DNA of 64,000 nt from Schizophyllum amplum (GCA_007026445.1 VDMD01000035.1:124001-188000); one strand, 5' to 3'. Shown: positions 1 through 11,480, numbered from the stretch's first letter. The notes: generated from the letters alone by a model not told the origin. Program-made: numbers and translations.

Positions 1-194
1 TGCGTCTTACTCTCCTGAAGCACACTCTCAATTCGCCGGCACACCCACCGCGTCAAACCGCTCGCCACCTCCATCGCTCACTACCTGGACTTGAAGCTAT
101 ATCACCCTCACACACCCCTCCCAGTGCCGCGCTCACTGCTCCCATGTCACTCTCCGGCCTATTCGCACCCCGCTGAACAATTTGGACGCCGGTG

Positions 195-310
195 GTATGG
201 CTGTATGCTTACGGGGATATGGCCGCGTGCTTACGGGGATATGGATGCGTGCTTACGGGGATATGGACGTATGCTTACGGTCCATAGGATATGGACGAGT
301 GCTTACGAAA
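195..310. repeat. Minisatellite, ~25-bp unit, about 4-5 copies
   Basis: Imperfect tandem copies of a unit containing GCTTACGGGGATATGG, separated by short variable sequence. The last copy is broken by an insertion (TCCATA). No coding potential is evident. Confidence 0.8.
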
Positions 311-384
311 ATAGTTCCAGAACTATGACGTGCAAGTACCCTGCGCGCCCGGGGGATGGCGCCTTGCGAGACAAGGAGCGCGCC

Positions 385-705
385 TTCTAGCAGAGTGACG
401 ACCACGTCGTTTGGCGGCGTCTAGGCGACGACCACGGCGTCTAACGAGGTTCTTCTACCGTGGGGAAGGTCCGCAATTTCTAGCAAAATAAGTCCAGGGA
501 TTGATTATTTCTCTGGTGCAGCAAAATCTGACGCGCGCGCGACTTCTAGCAGGAAGAGCTGCTCCGGGAATTCCTAGCAGGACGCACTGCACTGCTCCGC
601 GGGACGCGTTTCTAGCAGGATGCGCTGCCCCGAACTTCTAGCAGGACGCCCTGCTACGGGGCTCTTCTAGCTAGACGAGCTGCTTCGCGCTTCTAGCAGC
701 GCGGG
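385..705. repeat. Degenerate repeat tract built on CTTCTAGCAGGACG
   Basis: The core TTCTAGCAG recurs about nine times at irregular 20-60 bp spacing, usually followed by a G/C-rich stretch ending in CTGC. The spacing is too irregular for a simple satellite. It looks like an old, diverged tandem repeat. Confidence 0.65.
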
Positions 706-789
706 ATGTCGGCGCAGCGGACCCCGGCTTGCTCGGAGGCGAGCGGGGCGGGCGGAGGCGAGCGGCCCGTGAGGATCCCTCTTGGTGGC

Positions 790-965
790 GGTGGCGTGGC
801 GCGTGTTGCGTGCCAGAGGTGGTGCGCGCCAGGGGTTGGTGCGCGACAGGGGTGGTGTGAAGCTCGGTGCGTGCCAGGGATGTCGCAGTGCTTGGTGCGC
901 GCAGGAGATGTCGCGGTGCTCGGTTTGCGACAGGGATGTCGCGGTGGTTCAAATTGGTGCAGACC
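790..965. repeat. Degenerate GGTGCGYGCCAGGG / GATGTCGCGGTG repeat tract
   Basis: Short imperfect repeats (GTGCGYGCCAGGG, GGGATGTCGCGGTG) occur several times. The tract continues beyond the transposon at 3211 onward (GGTGCTCGCTGCG copies), so the transposon inserted inside it. Confidence 0.55.
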
Positions 966-976
966 AGTTATGGTGC

Positions 977-1371
977 ACCTGTGCAGCACGACTCCTGGAG
1001 CTAGATAGCTCGGTATACTGGGGTGGGTTGTCGGAGCTAGCTAGCTACCCGATCGCACCTGTCCTCAGTCCCAGCCAAAGCCCTAGGTCCTAGCCAGTTC
1101 TCGTGGGCTTGCAGCAACGCGTCTGGCGTCCCGGCCTATATACCAGTGTCCCGGCCCTAGTCCTAGGGTCCTGGCCGAGTCTTGGGCACGGGATACGACG
1201 GAGGAAGACGAAGACGCTGAGTCCCACCATCCCGCCTTGTCCCCGCGCCTGTCCCGGCGTCCCGGCGTCCCAGCTTGCGGTGACGATGACGTCGCAAGTC
1301 GAACACTCAAGCACGTGATTGCCGCGCGTCGTCGGCGTCGGCGACGCGCTCAACTACAAGCTCACGCTGCT
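977..1371 (+). repeat. Left terminal inverted repeat
   Basis: This is the reverse complement of about 2796-3210. It contains internal short repeats (CCTAGGTCCTAG, CCCTAGTCCTAGGG) and a TATATA word. Similarity falls off around 1330-1371, where the right arm has about 20 extra bases. Confidence 0.92.
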
Positions 1372-2795
1372 CCCTTGGACGCCGTGTCTGCCACCCTCCG
1401 ATTTGCTGCACCTTACATTGAGAGGTCATGGAAGAGTCAGCCTATATTTTACATGTATCTAGAATATGCATTGAAGTGGTCGAGAGGAGTGGACACATCA
1501 TCACATGGGGTCAAGCTATAAGGTCGCGGAAGAGTGCCAATGCAGGTGTCAGAGGTACGGAGAGTGCATAGGTTGACCGGGACGAGTAGCTCGGGAGAAT
1601 GGCCCTGCATAGAGTCTGCACAGCTCGGCAACCCTCGCCACCGACACATCAGCACAACGGGGAGTAGACATTCTATCTACACATCCGCAGGTTCACATGT
1701 GTGTCTGCTCAGTGTATACTGCAGAGAGTTCTAGAATAGCGGGGCGACAAGCAACTGGACTCAGGAGGCGGCGAGAGACAGAGAACAAGAGTGACGTCAC
1801 GCCATTGTGGCGCGCAGCGGCGGCCACTTGCGAGCGCGTTGAGCGAGGACAGCGCTTCGCAGTCCACTCGGCAGCGCTCGGTAAGGTCGAGCAAAATTTC
1901 TCATACATGTACTAGTATAATAAGACTTTGACTGTAGCCCAGGTTCCACTCCGATGTCCTTTCCGCGCTGCCGGTGCTCGTGCATACACTACCTCGAGCG
2001 GCTTTCTGCCTGATTCTGATGGTCTATGTGCATTCCAAGCCTTTGAACTTCCTCAAATAGACGCCATATGCTTATTGAACATACACAAGAAAGGATGATG
2101 TGTGCCCTAAGAGAGGGTGACACCACAAAGCACAGGACAAGTTGGTAAGTACAACTCAATTCAGTGGTTGCCCAACGGCGTACGAGTTGTCGAATCTGAC
2201 TTTCGGAAGTGCCTCAGACCGGATTTCAGCTCACGAGCCTCAATATTGAGTGTCCCCCCATCTATTCCGCCAGGTCCGACACCCTGCTTTGCATTTGCTC
2301 GACCTACAGACGTTGCCGAGAGCAACGGCGAAGGCAGACCGGCAACGCGGCCAGTGGATGAGCGCACGAGAAGAGATACAGTCGAGGTCGAAACATGTAT
2401 GTATACATGTTGGAATATCTATCCTGAGTTTCCGAGCCTTGCCGTGGAGAGGGTGTAGTGCAGGACGCCGTGAACGTCTTTCAGAGGGCGCGCAGGCGAG
2501 CGCATCAAGCGCATCAAGCGCATCAATGATGCGCCGTCACCTGCCCATTGTAGCTCAATCCCTCGTGCACTCAGCGCAAGCCAACGCGCGCTTCGTCCCC
2601 GCGGCTCTTTTAGACAGTCCGCCAGCAGGATAGAATCGCGCTACGATGCCATTTGCAGAAGACTATAAGGATAATGCTGCGCTATACCTCTATATTTTCG
2701 ATGAGCTGAACATGATATACTGAGTTGCTGGTACCCTTTGAAGGATAATGAGCACATCAAGCATTATATAGTATGTATATACATGCTTATACTGC

Positions 2796-3210
2796 AGCAG
2801 CGTGAGCTCGTGGTTGAGCGCGTCGCCGACGTCGACGCCGACGCGGCGGCGTACGCGACGCGCGGCGGTCACGTGCTTGCATGTTCGACTTGCGACGTCA
2901 TCGTCACCGCAAGCTGGGACGCCGGGACGCCGGGACAGGCGCGGGGACAAGGCGGGATGGTGGGACTCAGCGTCTTCATCTTCCTCCGTCGTATCCCGTG
3001 CCCAAGACTCGGCCAGGACCCTAGGACTAGGGCCGGGACACTGGTATATAGGCCGGGACGCCAGACGCGTTGCTGCAAGCCCACGAGAACTGGCTAGGAC
3101 CTAGGGCTTTGGCTGGGACTGAGGACAGGTGCGATCGGGTAGCTAGCTAGCTCCGACAACCCACCCCAGTATACCGAGCTATCTAGCTCCAGGAGTCGTG
3201 CTGCACAGGT
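2796..3210 (-). repeat. Right terminal inverted repeat
   Basis: This is the mirror of the left arm. It ends CTGCACAGGT at 3210 and is followed immediately by the second copy of the 10-bp target duplication at 3211-3220. Confidence 0.92.
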
Positions 3211-3220
3211 GTTATGGTGC

Positions 3221-3911
3221 TCGCTGCGTATCAGCGGCGTGCTCGCTGCGCACCGGTGACGGTGCTCGTTCAATTCTACTCAGTAGGAGGGACGCTGGTG
3301 TCGGGTCCGTGCGGGTGCTTATCATTTACGATGGCGCACAGCTCGTACCAAGGGCGGGGCTCCGTACATCGGGGAACGTTCCGTGCATTACTTTGGCTGT
3401 TCATTCAAGCTTGGATCACTAGCACTGGAGCTGAAACTTAGATGGCTTGCAGCACTCCGGGCATCGCCAATGGCAAGTACGGAGCGACCGGAATAACGAT
3501 TTCACAGTTCCCTACTTATCTGGCAGATATGTAAGCTAAGAGTATAAGTCCATGTATACCAAGGGGTGTAGTAGTGGATAGCGGGCAGAGAAGCGCTACG
3601 AGCCTGCGCGACCATACATGTCGGTCACCAAACGACTATGGTTCGATTTATCACGTTCTGGTCACGAGGAATCGAATTTGCCACGAGCTTTGACCCGTTT
3701 GGGGACAACGCTCGCTTCTTTCTTGCTTCTTTCACTGTCCGTCAATCTCGCTCTAGGTATTATTTCCGTCTTCCGGCCCATATTCTCGATCATGTAAACG
3801 TTCTTGCTATAGGAACTCTCCAGTGCGGCGGTTCGACTCCAGTGACCTTCGACTTCGCCGGCCTCGCTCTCGCCCCGAGCTTCCACCTCCCCGCCCGTTG
3901 TCGCATCTACT
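3221..3911. other. Gene-free stretch upstream of the F-box gene
   Basis: I see no convincing gene. Near 3645-3675 lies a segment (GTTCGATTTATCACG then GTCACGAG) that recurs before the second F-box gene near 7667-7692, so it is probably promoter sequence of the F-box family. A short open frame at 3638-3961 overlaps the F-box start and has no features of its own. Confidence 0.5.
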
Positions 3912-5762
3912 ATGGCGAATATCAGGATCCCTCTCGCGGAGATAGAGTTATCCAGGATTAAGGCGCAGCTTGATGGGCTCTCTCAGCGACGCACTGAGAC
4001 ACAGCGCATTATAGACGACATGCAACGGCTGAAGGACGCGATGGATCTGGAGGCTCAAGAGCTGGAACGGGAGATGCGGGAGCTCGAGATGCAGCTAGTT
4101 CCAGCCAACTGGCTTCCCAACGAAATCCTTTCTCGGATCTTCGTCATGGTCAACGAATACGACCTGGACACAATCGTCGAAGCTCCGAACACGGACGCCA
4201 ACCAGCCCGTCATACTATCCCATGTCTGCTCGCGATGGCGGCAGCTTGCTCTCGCGCAGCGAGAACTATGGAACCTCATCCATTTGCGTGCCGCTCGCTA
4301 CAGAGGCCCGTTGGGCCTACGGCACGCATTGTCTGCTTACGTGGAACGCAGTGGAGGGCTGCCGCTGGACGTTGTTTTCGTCGCGCCGCCACATATGGAG
4401 GCAATTGTAGAGGTCCGCTTGATCAATCGCTTGATTGAGCTGGTCAACAAGCCGCGCTCCCAGATGAAGAGCCTTGTCGTGCGGTGCGAAAATGAGCTCG
4501 CCATGACAGACGTGTTCCAGAAGCTCGACTTGCGCTCTGCTGATTTCCGCCCGAGCCTCGAACATCTCGACCTTGCACTGGCGTCCACCTCTGCCACCTC
4601 TTCGGTGCTGGGGATCGACCTACAGAGTCGTGAAGCGGCTACTCTGCTGAAGTCGACACTCGCAAACTTGCGCCTCGAAAGAGTGCAGATGCGCTTCCTG
4701 CCCTCGTGGACGTTCACCAGCCTCCGATGTCTGAGGCTTTCTTACCCGCAAACCACGCGTTCTGATGTTCGTCGTGCTTTACGGATGTCGGACCTACGTG
4801 CAGCCCTTGCATGCTCAGGACAACTGGAGCAGCTCTGCTTGTCCGACGCCGTCCCTGCGTTCGATGTATCGCCCGATAGATACAACGAGCTTCTCGCACT
4901 TCAACGCGTTCGTCATTTCGAATGGTCATACCCTCGCTTTGACGACGTGCAACGACTTCTCTGCTTCTTTGACTTTCCGGCACTCACGGAACTCGATATC
5001 TCTGTCGTCCCGAGCATTCCCGTGGAAACCTGGATTGTAGGATCAACTACGACGCAGTGGGTCCAGCCCGTCGGATATAACACTGTGCCGCTACCCAACC
5101 TGCAGACGCTCACGCTCACCTGCCTCGATAATTCGACATGCACATTGCGCCAGTGCGTCCTTAGTAAGCTTCGACGGTTGGAGTTCATCGGCGGAACGGC
5201 GCGCCTCGACTACGTCCTTCGCGATCCACGTCTGCCGCACCTCACCCATCTGCTGTTCGCGGACGTCAATATCGACTCAGGCAATGCCGGCGCGCTGCTT
5301 GGCTATGTCCCGCAGCTCGAGTCGCTCACGCTCGAGCGTGTTACGCATGTAGACGCGCTGCTGCTCGCGCTTCGCAAAACATCGGACGCGCTTGTGCAGG
5401 ATGCCCTTGGGAACTTCGTCCAACTGCGCAGCATGCCGTGTCCGCAGCTCGTGGAGATTATACTCTGGTGCTGCTCAGATGTAACAGCGCGCGTGCTCAT
5501 CGAGACCGTCCGCTGCCGGAACGAGGAGGAACCGGAAGCCAATTCGACCCCTTACAGATTCGGAAGACCGACGGCGGGTCGCCTCGTCAAGCAGATACCG
5601 GGCAAGCGGTCGGATGTTGTCACTCAGCGCCCGTGCAAGATTACGAGCGTTCGTGTCGAAGGTTGTCGGGGAGTGACCCCGCACAGCAGCGCGGTTTCAA
5701 CTTTGTTAGACCTGGGCGTACAGGACGCCACGGTTGTTTGTGGCGACGAAGGAGCTGAATAG
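3912..5762 (+). CDS. Coiled-coil / F-box / LRR protein, copy 1 (intact)
   Basis: This is a single-exon protein of 616 aa. Residues ~1-65 are charged and heptad-like (coiled coil). An F-box-like domain follows at ~67-120, containing NWLPNEILSRIF and LSHVCSRWRQLA, the usual Skp1-binding helices in basidiomycete F-box proteins. The remainder has spaced leucine-rich segments (LRLERVQ, LPNLQTLTLTCL, LPHLTHLLF, LESLTLERV) consistent with degenerate LRRs. F-box proteins act as substrate receptors of SCF ubiquitin ligases; the substrate is unknown. The start ATG gives the coiled coil shared with the copy at 7939. A CK1-like kinase gene follows 336 bp downstream on the same strand, as it does after copy 2. 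C-terminal residues (DLGVQDATVVCGDEG) are conserved between copies. F-box family assignment is firm; function is inferred. Confidence 0.88.
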   Translation: MANIRIPLAEIELSRIKAQLDGLSQRRTETQRIIDDMQRLKDAMDLEAQELEREMRELEMQLVPANWLPNEILSRIFVMVNEYDLDTIVEAPNTDANQPVILSHVCSRWRQLALAQRELWNLIHLRAARYRGPLGLRHALSAYVERSGGLPLDVVFVAPPHMEAIVEVRLINRLIELVNKPRSQMKSLVVRCENELAMTDVFQKLDLRSADFRPSLEHLDLALASTSATSSVLGIDLQSREAATLLKSTLANLRLERVQMRFLPSWTFTSLRCLRLSYPQTTRSDVRRALRMSDLRAALACSGQLEQLCLSDAVPAFDVSPDRYNELLALQRVRHFEWSYPRFDDVQRLLCFFDFPALTELDISVVPSIPVETWIVGSTTTQWVQPVGYNTVPLPNLQTLTLTCLDNSTCTLRQCVLSKLRRLEFIGGTARLDYVLRDPRLPHLTHLLFADVNIDSGNAGALLGYVPQLESLTLERVTHVDALLLALRKTSDALVQDALGNFVQLRSMPCPQLVEIILWCCSDVTARVLIETVRCRNEEEPEANSTPYRFGRPTAGRLVKQIPGKRSDVVTQRPCKITSVRVEGCRGVTPHSSAVSTLLDLGVQDATVVCGDEGAE

Positions 5763-5897
5763 GCAAGTGTATGACTGCGGCAATCAGCATAGCTTAACAG
5801 ACTTGACTACAGGTACGAGAAAGTAAACGTTGGGCATAAAGAATGGTGTCTATCAGTATGATAGGCTCAGCGAGTCTCTACATACCATCCGGCCACC

Positions 5898-6000
5898 TTC
5901 GATTCTTGACAGTTGATCACAGGAATGCACGTGTTTGCGGCGTGACGCGCCGGGACCGATTAGTAGGTACTTGCGTAATCTGACCGGCAGCGTCCTCGTT
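5898..6000 (+). promoter_or_regulatory. Conserved upstream block with CACGTG before kinase copy 1
   Basis: CACGTG lies at 5928-5933, within GGAATGCACGTG followed by GGCGTGACGCG, about 166 bp before the kinase ATG. The same words occur before the other three kinase copies at 128-162 bp. CACGTG is an E-box, a typical bHLH/Cbf1-type binding site; binding itself is inferred. Confidence 0.6.
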
Positions 6001-6098
6001 TCTCCTGCATGGCCGCCATCGCACCCTTGCCTACCGCTCTCACTGCCCCCGCGTCGCCGAGATCCACCACTCGTAATATACTGGTTTGATTCAGCGCC

Positions 6099-7475
6099 AT
6101 GCTTGTGAAAATGGACCCAAAGGACCTCATAGCGAGCGGAGGATATGGTGAACTCTCTCATTCCGGTGAGACGTATTCCCGACAACATCCTGACTGTTCC
6201 ACGACAGGCAGAATCTACGCCGGGCGTGTGATGAACGAGTCCGCGCCACGGGTTGTCGCAGTGAAGAAATCTCGTATCACTCGCTTGGTGGCCGTTATGA
6301 AAAATCCGATGCTGCGTCACGAAGCGTGTGCGATGCTGGCTCTTCGTGGTGAGTTTGTCTCTTCGGCCCTTATTTTAATGTAGCCCGATCTGACTCGCCA
6401 ACGCAAGGCCACCCAAGCATCCCGGAAGCGTACGCCTGGGGAAGGACTCAGATATTTGAGTATCTGGCTCTAGAAATGCTTGGCGATACCATCGATATGT
6501 CGCTCTGTCTCGACGAAGGCCTTACTATGCAAAATCTCATCGCGTTGACTTGCCAGATGGTCAGTCTGCAATCTCATTTTGAGCGCGATGGATGTCCGTA
6601 TTAATTCCTCTGTTCGCACCTCAGCTCGACGCACTCGCGCATGTCCACTCACACCATATCGTACACTGTGACATCAAGCCTGACAATTTCCTCTTCAACC
6701 TAAACCCTGCCGTTGGGCAGATCAAGCTGATCGATTTCGGTATATCAAGAGTCTACCGCAATCCCGCTACTTTGGAGCACGTCCGAGAACGCACGATGCC
6801 TCGCCATATCGGTAGCAGAAGCTACATAAGCCTGAACGTACATAACCATCACAGTGAGTGCTGCCCTCAGTCTGGAAGTATTGGCGTAGACGCTGGCTAA
6901 ACACCAGAATAGATCCATCACGTCGTGATGATATGGAATCGCTGGCGTATACCATCGTCACTCTTCTCTGTGACGGGCTCCCGTGGGCTCACCGTGAGGT
7001 GCAATCGCGCGACGTCTCCGCGGTGAAGCAGACGTGGACCGGCACTGCACTGTGCGCCGGCTATCCTCCCGTTTTTGGCGCCTTTGTCGACTACGCCCGC
7101 TCCTTGACCTTTCAGGAAACACCCGACTATGCTTCCTGGAGGCGTCAATTTCTAGCTGTCGCTCCCAGCATTCGTGGCGACAGGCCACTTTATGACGAGT
7201 CCCATCAGGGACCAACAGTGGGGAAGCACCAATGGCAAAACCGACCAGCGTCTTCCATTGATTCTTTCCGTACGGCGCTCGTCTCTCAAAAATCTGAGCG
7301 CGAGTATGTGCCGCCCGGAACAAGAGGATGGCTTCCCACGTCAACCTGGGGGCTCCCTTCGTCGGTGGCGGACGAGGACCTCATTGGCGACGAGAAGCAG
7401 ACCGTGCGCGAGCAATTGGATCGAATTGAAGAGCCTCCGATGGACGAGGAGGATTTCGAAGAAATGGTTGAGTAG
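6099..7475 (+). CDS. CK1-like protein kinase, copy 1
   Basis: Five exons (6099-6147, 6208-6348, 6408-6559, 6625-6853, 6913-7475) encode 377 aa. The kinase core is complete: glycine loop ASGGYGRIYAG, VAIK-type lysine in VVAVKK, an alpha-C glutamate in RHEACAML, catalytic loop HCDIKPDNFLF, LIDFGIS for DFG, and SRRDDMESLAY, the hallmark of the casein kinase 1 family in the activation/EF-helix region. The C-terminus is acidic (DEDLIGDE ... EEMVE). All residues needed for catalysis are present, so an active Ser/Thr kinase is expected. Exon lengths of 49, 141, 152 and 229 nt are identical in all four copies. The gene lies just downstream of an F-box gene. CK1 kinases often prime proteins for SCF recognition, so a functional link is possible but unproven. 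Confidence 0.9.
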
Positions 7476-7938
7476 CTTCCTTCTTTGTGTCTACGAGAAT
7501 GCGAGATACATATGTGTCTTCCTTCGTTATCCTAATGCACACTGGGGTTATGAATGGACCCTCGGGTCGTCGAGAGCGATATGATCGAGTTATGTAGCGC
7601 TGGCAGTCTGCGCCAGCCCAAGTACCTACACAGCTTAGCGCCAAACTTTGAGAAACCGATCGTTGTTCGATTTACCACGTGATAGTCACGAGAAATCGGA
7701 GAGATCCGAACCCGCCATTTTGGCTCGTTTGGGAACAAAGGTCACATCTTGTTTCTTTCACTGACTCGTAACCATCAAACCCCGTCCAGGTAGTATCTTT
7801 CGCGGCTAGACTCCTTCGTACACTCTCTGATAGTTTGCCCATCTCATCATAGAGCTTCCAGCACTGGAATCGTGACCCGCGACTTCGCTCCTGCAGCCCT
7901 GCTTGGACCCAGCTTGGACCCCTCTCCCACTGGCCACT
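7476..7938. other. Intergenic spacer between module 1 and module 2
   Basis: No gene is seen. Near 7667-7692 it contains the F-box promoter-like segment (GTTCGATTTACCACG, then ATAGTCACGAG) also found before copy 1. Confidence 0.5.
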
Positions 7939-9764
7939 ATGGCAAATATAAGGACACCTTTCGTGGAGATAGAGTTATCAAGGATCAAGGCGCAGCTCGA
8001 TAGTCTTTCTCGCAGACGCACCGATACCCAGCGGATCATAGACGAGATGCAGCGACTGAAGGATGCGATGGATTTGGAGATCCAAGCACTGGAACGCGAG
8101 ATGCGGGAGCTCGAGCTGCAGCTTGTCCCGTTCAACTGGCTTCCTAATGAGATCCTTGTCCGAATCTTCTTCATGGTTAACGAATACGACCAGGACACGA
8201 TCATCGAAGCTCAGGACACGGACACTTTCCAGGCCGTCATGCTATCCCATGTTTGCTCGCGATGGCGGCACCTCGCTCTCGCTACGCGAGAACTGTGGAC
8301 TCTCATCTACGTGCGTACCGCTTGTCATAGGGACTCCTCCTGCCTACGATCCGCATTGTCTGCTTTCGTGGAACGGAGCGAAGGACGGCCGCTGGACGTC
8401 GCCTTCGTTGCGCCGCCACATATAGAGGCTGTCGTCGAAATCCGCTCGATCGATTATTTGATCAAGCTTGCCAACACGTCGCCTTCTAAGATGAAGGGCC
8501 TTGCTTTGCGATGCGAAAATCAGCTCGCGATGAAGGACGTGATTCAGAAATCGACTGCCGCTCTGCCGACTTTCGCACAAACCTCAAACATCTCGAACTT
8601 GCGTTAACATCGACCGCGTCCAGCTCTTCGATATTAGGAAGCAACGTGCAGAGTCGAGAAGCAGTCACTCTGCTGAAGTCGAAGCTCGCAAATCTGCGGC
8701 TCGAACGAGTGCAGTTGCGCTTCCTGCCCTCGTGGTTATTCACCAGTCTCCGATGCCTGAGGCTTGCATACCCGCCGACCACGCGTCTGACTGCTCGCCA
8801 TATATTACGGATGTCGGAGCTACGTGCAGCCCTTGCATGCGCAGGACAGCTCGAGCAGCTCTGCTTGATAGACGCCGTGCCGGTCTTCGATGTCTCGCCA
8901 GACAATTACCACAAGCTTCTCACACTCAAACGCCTCAGGCGTCTCGAATGGTCATATCCTCAGTCCGACGACGTGCAGCGTCTCCTCCACTTCTTCCACT
9001 TCCCATCCCTCGTCGAACTCGACATTGCTGTCGTCCCGGGCATGCCAGATACCATCGACCCCTCGATTTTGGGACCAAACGCGACTCTGTGGGTCGAGCC
9101 CGTCGAACATCGCGCCGTGCCGCTACCCGATCTACAGACGCTCACGCTCAGTTGCCTTGAGGGCTCGACATGCACATTGCGCCAATGCATTACCGACAAG
9201 CTTCAACACGTGGAACTCATTGGCGGTATGGGCCGTCTCGACTGGGTCCTTCGCGATCCACGTCTACCGCACCTCACCCATCTACTGCTCGCGGATATCG
9301 ACGTTGACTCCAATAACGTCAACGCGCTACTTTCCTATGTCTCGCAGCTCGAGTCGCTCACGCTCGAGCGCGTCACGCAGGTAGACGCACTGTTGTTAGC
9401 GCTCTACAAGACGTCGGATACGCTTGTGCAAGACACCTTCGGGAACGTTATCCATTTGCGCAGTATGCCCTGTCCGCAGCTCAAGGAGATCATACTCTGG
9501 TGCTGCTCAAACGTAACATCAGAAGTGCTCATGAGCACGGTCTTCTGGCGGAATATGGCAGAGTGGGAAAACGATCTCGGAGGGGCATCGGGCAGTCGCC
9601 TGGGCAAACGGGCGGATGTTATCATCCAGCGCCCGTCCCAGATCACAAGCGTCCGGGTCGAGGGCTGTCGAGGAGTGACACCGCACAGCAGCGTGGTTTC
9701 AACTCTGCACAACCTGGGCGTACAGGATGCCACGGTTGTTTGTGGCGACGAAGGAGTTGAATAG
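7939..9764 (+). pseudogene. F-box / LRR protein, copy 2, with a 1-nt frameshift
   Basis: This paralogue of the gene at 3912 has the same coiled coil, F-box (NWLPNEILVRIFFMVN, LSHVCSRWRHLA) and LRR-like body over the whole length. The reading frame runs from the ATG at 7939 through the F-box. At about 8550, in the sequence encoding KDVIQK, one base is missing compared with copy 1. The first frame then runs into a stop at 8607, and the homologous protein continues in another frame (about 8553-9764) to the same C-terminus. Without correction the product would be a ~220-aa coiled-coil/F-box protein lacking LRRs, which could still bind Skp1. A sequencing error at this single site cannot be excluded. 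Confidence 0.82.
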
Positions 9765-9904
9765 GTACTGTACCTATATGATTGCGGGCAGTCACGGTAA
9801 CAAGCATAGCTTGATGGACTTAGCTATAAATATAAGACAATGATTGTCCGGCAAATAAGTGGTGTCTAGCAGTACAATAGGCTCGGCTAGTCTCTACATA
9901 CTTC

Positions 9905-10030
9905 TTGGGCCGCCTTCGATTTTTGACAGTTGAACACAGGAATGCACGTGTTTTCGGCGTGACGCGGGACCGATTAGATACTTGCGTAATTTAACCGGCA
10001 ACGTCCTCGGTTCTCCTCCATGACCGTCAT
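9905..10030 (+). promoter_or_regulatory. Conserved upstream block with CACGTG before kinase copy 2
   Basis: CACGTG lies at 9945-9950 in GGAATGCACGTG followed by GGCGTGACGCG, 159 bp before the ATG. The flanking ~120 bp is highly similar to 5898-6000. Confidence 0.6.
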
Positions 10031-10108
10031 TGCACCCTTGCCTACCGCTCTCACTGGTCCACGTCGCCGGGAACTACCACTCGCGGTATACCGGTCTGAA
10101 TCAACACC

Positions 10109-11480
10109 ATGCTTGTAAAGATGGGCCGGAAGGACCTCATGGCGAGCGGAGGATATGGTGAGCTCTCACGTTGGCAGATCTCCACAAATTGTGAATCGTT
10201 CCACGGCAGGCAGGGTCTATAAGGGACATGTGATGAACGAAGACGAGTCACGAGTTGTCGCAGTGAAGAAGGCTCGTATCACTCGCAGAGTGGCCGTTCT
10301 GAAGAATCCGATGCTGCGCCATGAGGCGTGTGCGATGCTGGCCCTCCGAGGTAACTTTGGGTCTTCATCCTGTACCGTGATGTAGACTAATATGCGTTGC
10401 TCTCGTAGGTCACCCCAGTATCCCTGAAGTGTGCGCCTACGGAAGGTCCCAGATCTTCGAGTATCTCGCTCTGGAGATGCTTGGCGAGACCATCGACACG
10501 CCGCTCGCATTCGAGGAAGGCCTTACTATGCGAAACCTCATCGCGCTAGTTTGCCAGATGGTGAGGTGTTCATTTTCATCTTGAGCACGATGAATCATTG
10601 TCTGCCTTCCGTCTATTATCTAATGCGAGTTCAGCTAGACGCACTGGCCCATGTCCACTCGCATCATATCATCCACTGCGACATCAAGCCCGACAATTTC
10701 CTCTTCGACCTGAATCCGGCCGTTAGGCAGATCAAGCTGATTGATTTCGGTATTGCGAGAGTTTATCGTAATCCCGCCACCTTGGAACACGTTCAAGAAA
10801 CTACGATGCCTCGTCATATTGGAACCAGAACCTACATCAGCCTGAACGTACACGATCATCACAGTGAGTGCTGCCATTCATATGCATATAGACGTTGGTT
10901 TAACACTCGGATAGATCCATCACGTCGTGATGACATGGAATCGCTGGCGTATTCGATCGTCGATCTCCTTTGTGACGGACTCCCGTGGGCCTATCTTGAG
11001 GTGCAATCGCGCGATGTCTCCGCGATCAAGCAGACGTGGGACGGCTCTGCGCTGTGCGCTGGTCATCCTGCCGTCTTTGGCGCCTTTGTCGATTACGCGC
11101 GGGCCTTAGCCTTTCAGGAAACACCCGACTACGCCACTTGGAGGCGTCAATTTCTAGCTGTCGCTCCCAGCATTGGCGGCGACAGGCCACTATATGACGA
11201 GTCCGACCGGGGACCAACAGTGGGGAGTCACCGATGGGAAAATGGACCAGCGTCTCCCATCAATGCTTTCCGAACGGCACTCGTTTCTCAAGAGTCTGAG
11301 CGCGAGTATGTGACACCCGGGACAAGAGCTTGGCTTCCTTATTCCACCTGGGGACAACCGTCGTCGGTCGCCGACGAGGATTTGATCGGCGACGAGCAGC
11401 GGACCGTGCGCGAGCACTTAGAGCGGATTGAAGAGGTTCCGCTGGACGACGGTGAGGGTTTCGAAAAGATGGTTGAGTAG
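10109..11480 (+). CDS. CK1-like protein kinase, copy 2
   Basis: Five exons (10109-10157, 10210-10350, 10409-10560, 10635-10863, 10915-11480) encode 378 aa. All catalytic motifs are present: ASGGYGRVYKG, VVAVKK, HCDIKPDNFLF, LIDFGIA, SRRDDMESLAY. The acidic tail (DEDLIGDEQRTVREHLERI, then EEVPLDDGEGFEKMVE) is conserved with the other copies. It lies 345 bp downstream of the frameshifted F-box gene and shares the CACGTG upstream block. A predicted active kinase of the CK1 group; the substrate is unknown. Confidence 0.9.

Larger units (their letters stand above)
977..3210. mobile_element. Non-autonomous DNA transposon with long TIRs (Mutator-like by structure)
   Basis: The element is 2234 bp long. 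Its ends are long inverted repeats (left 977-1371, right about 2796-3210), beginning ACCTGTGCAG and ending CTGCACAGGT. The 10-bp word GTTATGGTGC sits directly outside both ends (967-976 and 3211-3220), a perfect target-site duplication. The outer ~300 bp of the two arms match almost base for base, with one visible C/T difference, so insertion is probably recent. The interior (1372-2795) has only short open frames with no recognisable transposase motif, so the element is probably mobilised in trans. Long TIRs with a 9-11 bp duplication are typical of Mutator-like elements. Superfamily assignment is an inference from structure only, because no transposase is present. Confidence 0.9.

Noticed and set aside
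203..300. CRISPR-like array at the left end
   Set aside because: Repeats are contiguous and imperfect, without unique spacers of constant length, and the genome is eukaryotic.
1237..2633. Short open frames inside the transposon as a possible transposase
   Set aside because: All are under 130 aa, with no DDE or zinc-finger pattern, and those in the TIRs are mirrored on both arms. The element is better read as non-autonomous.
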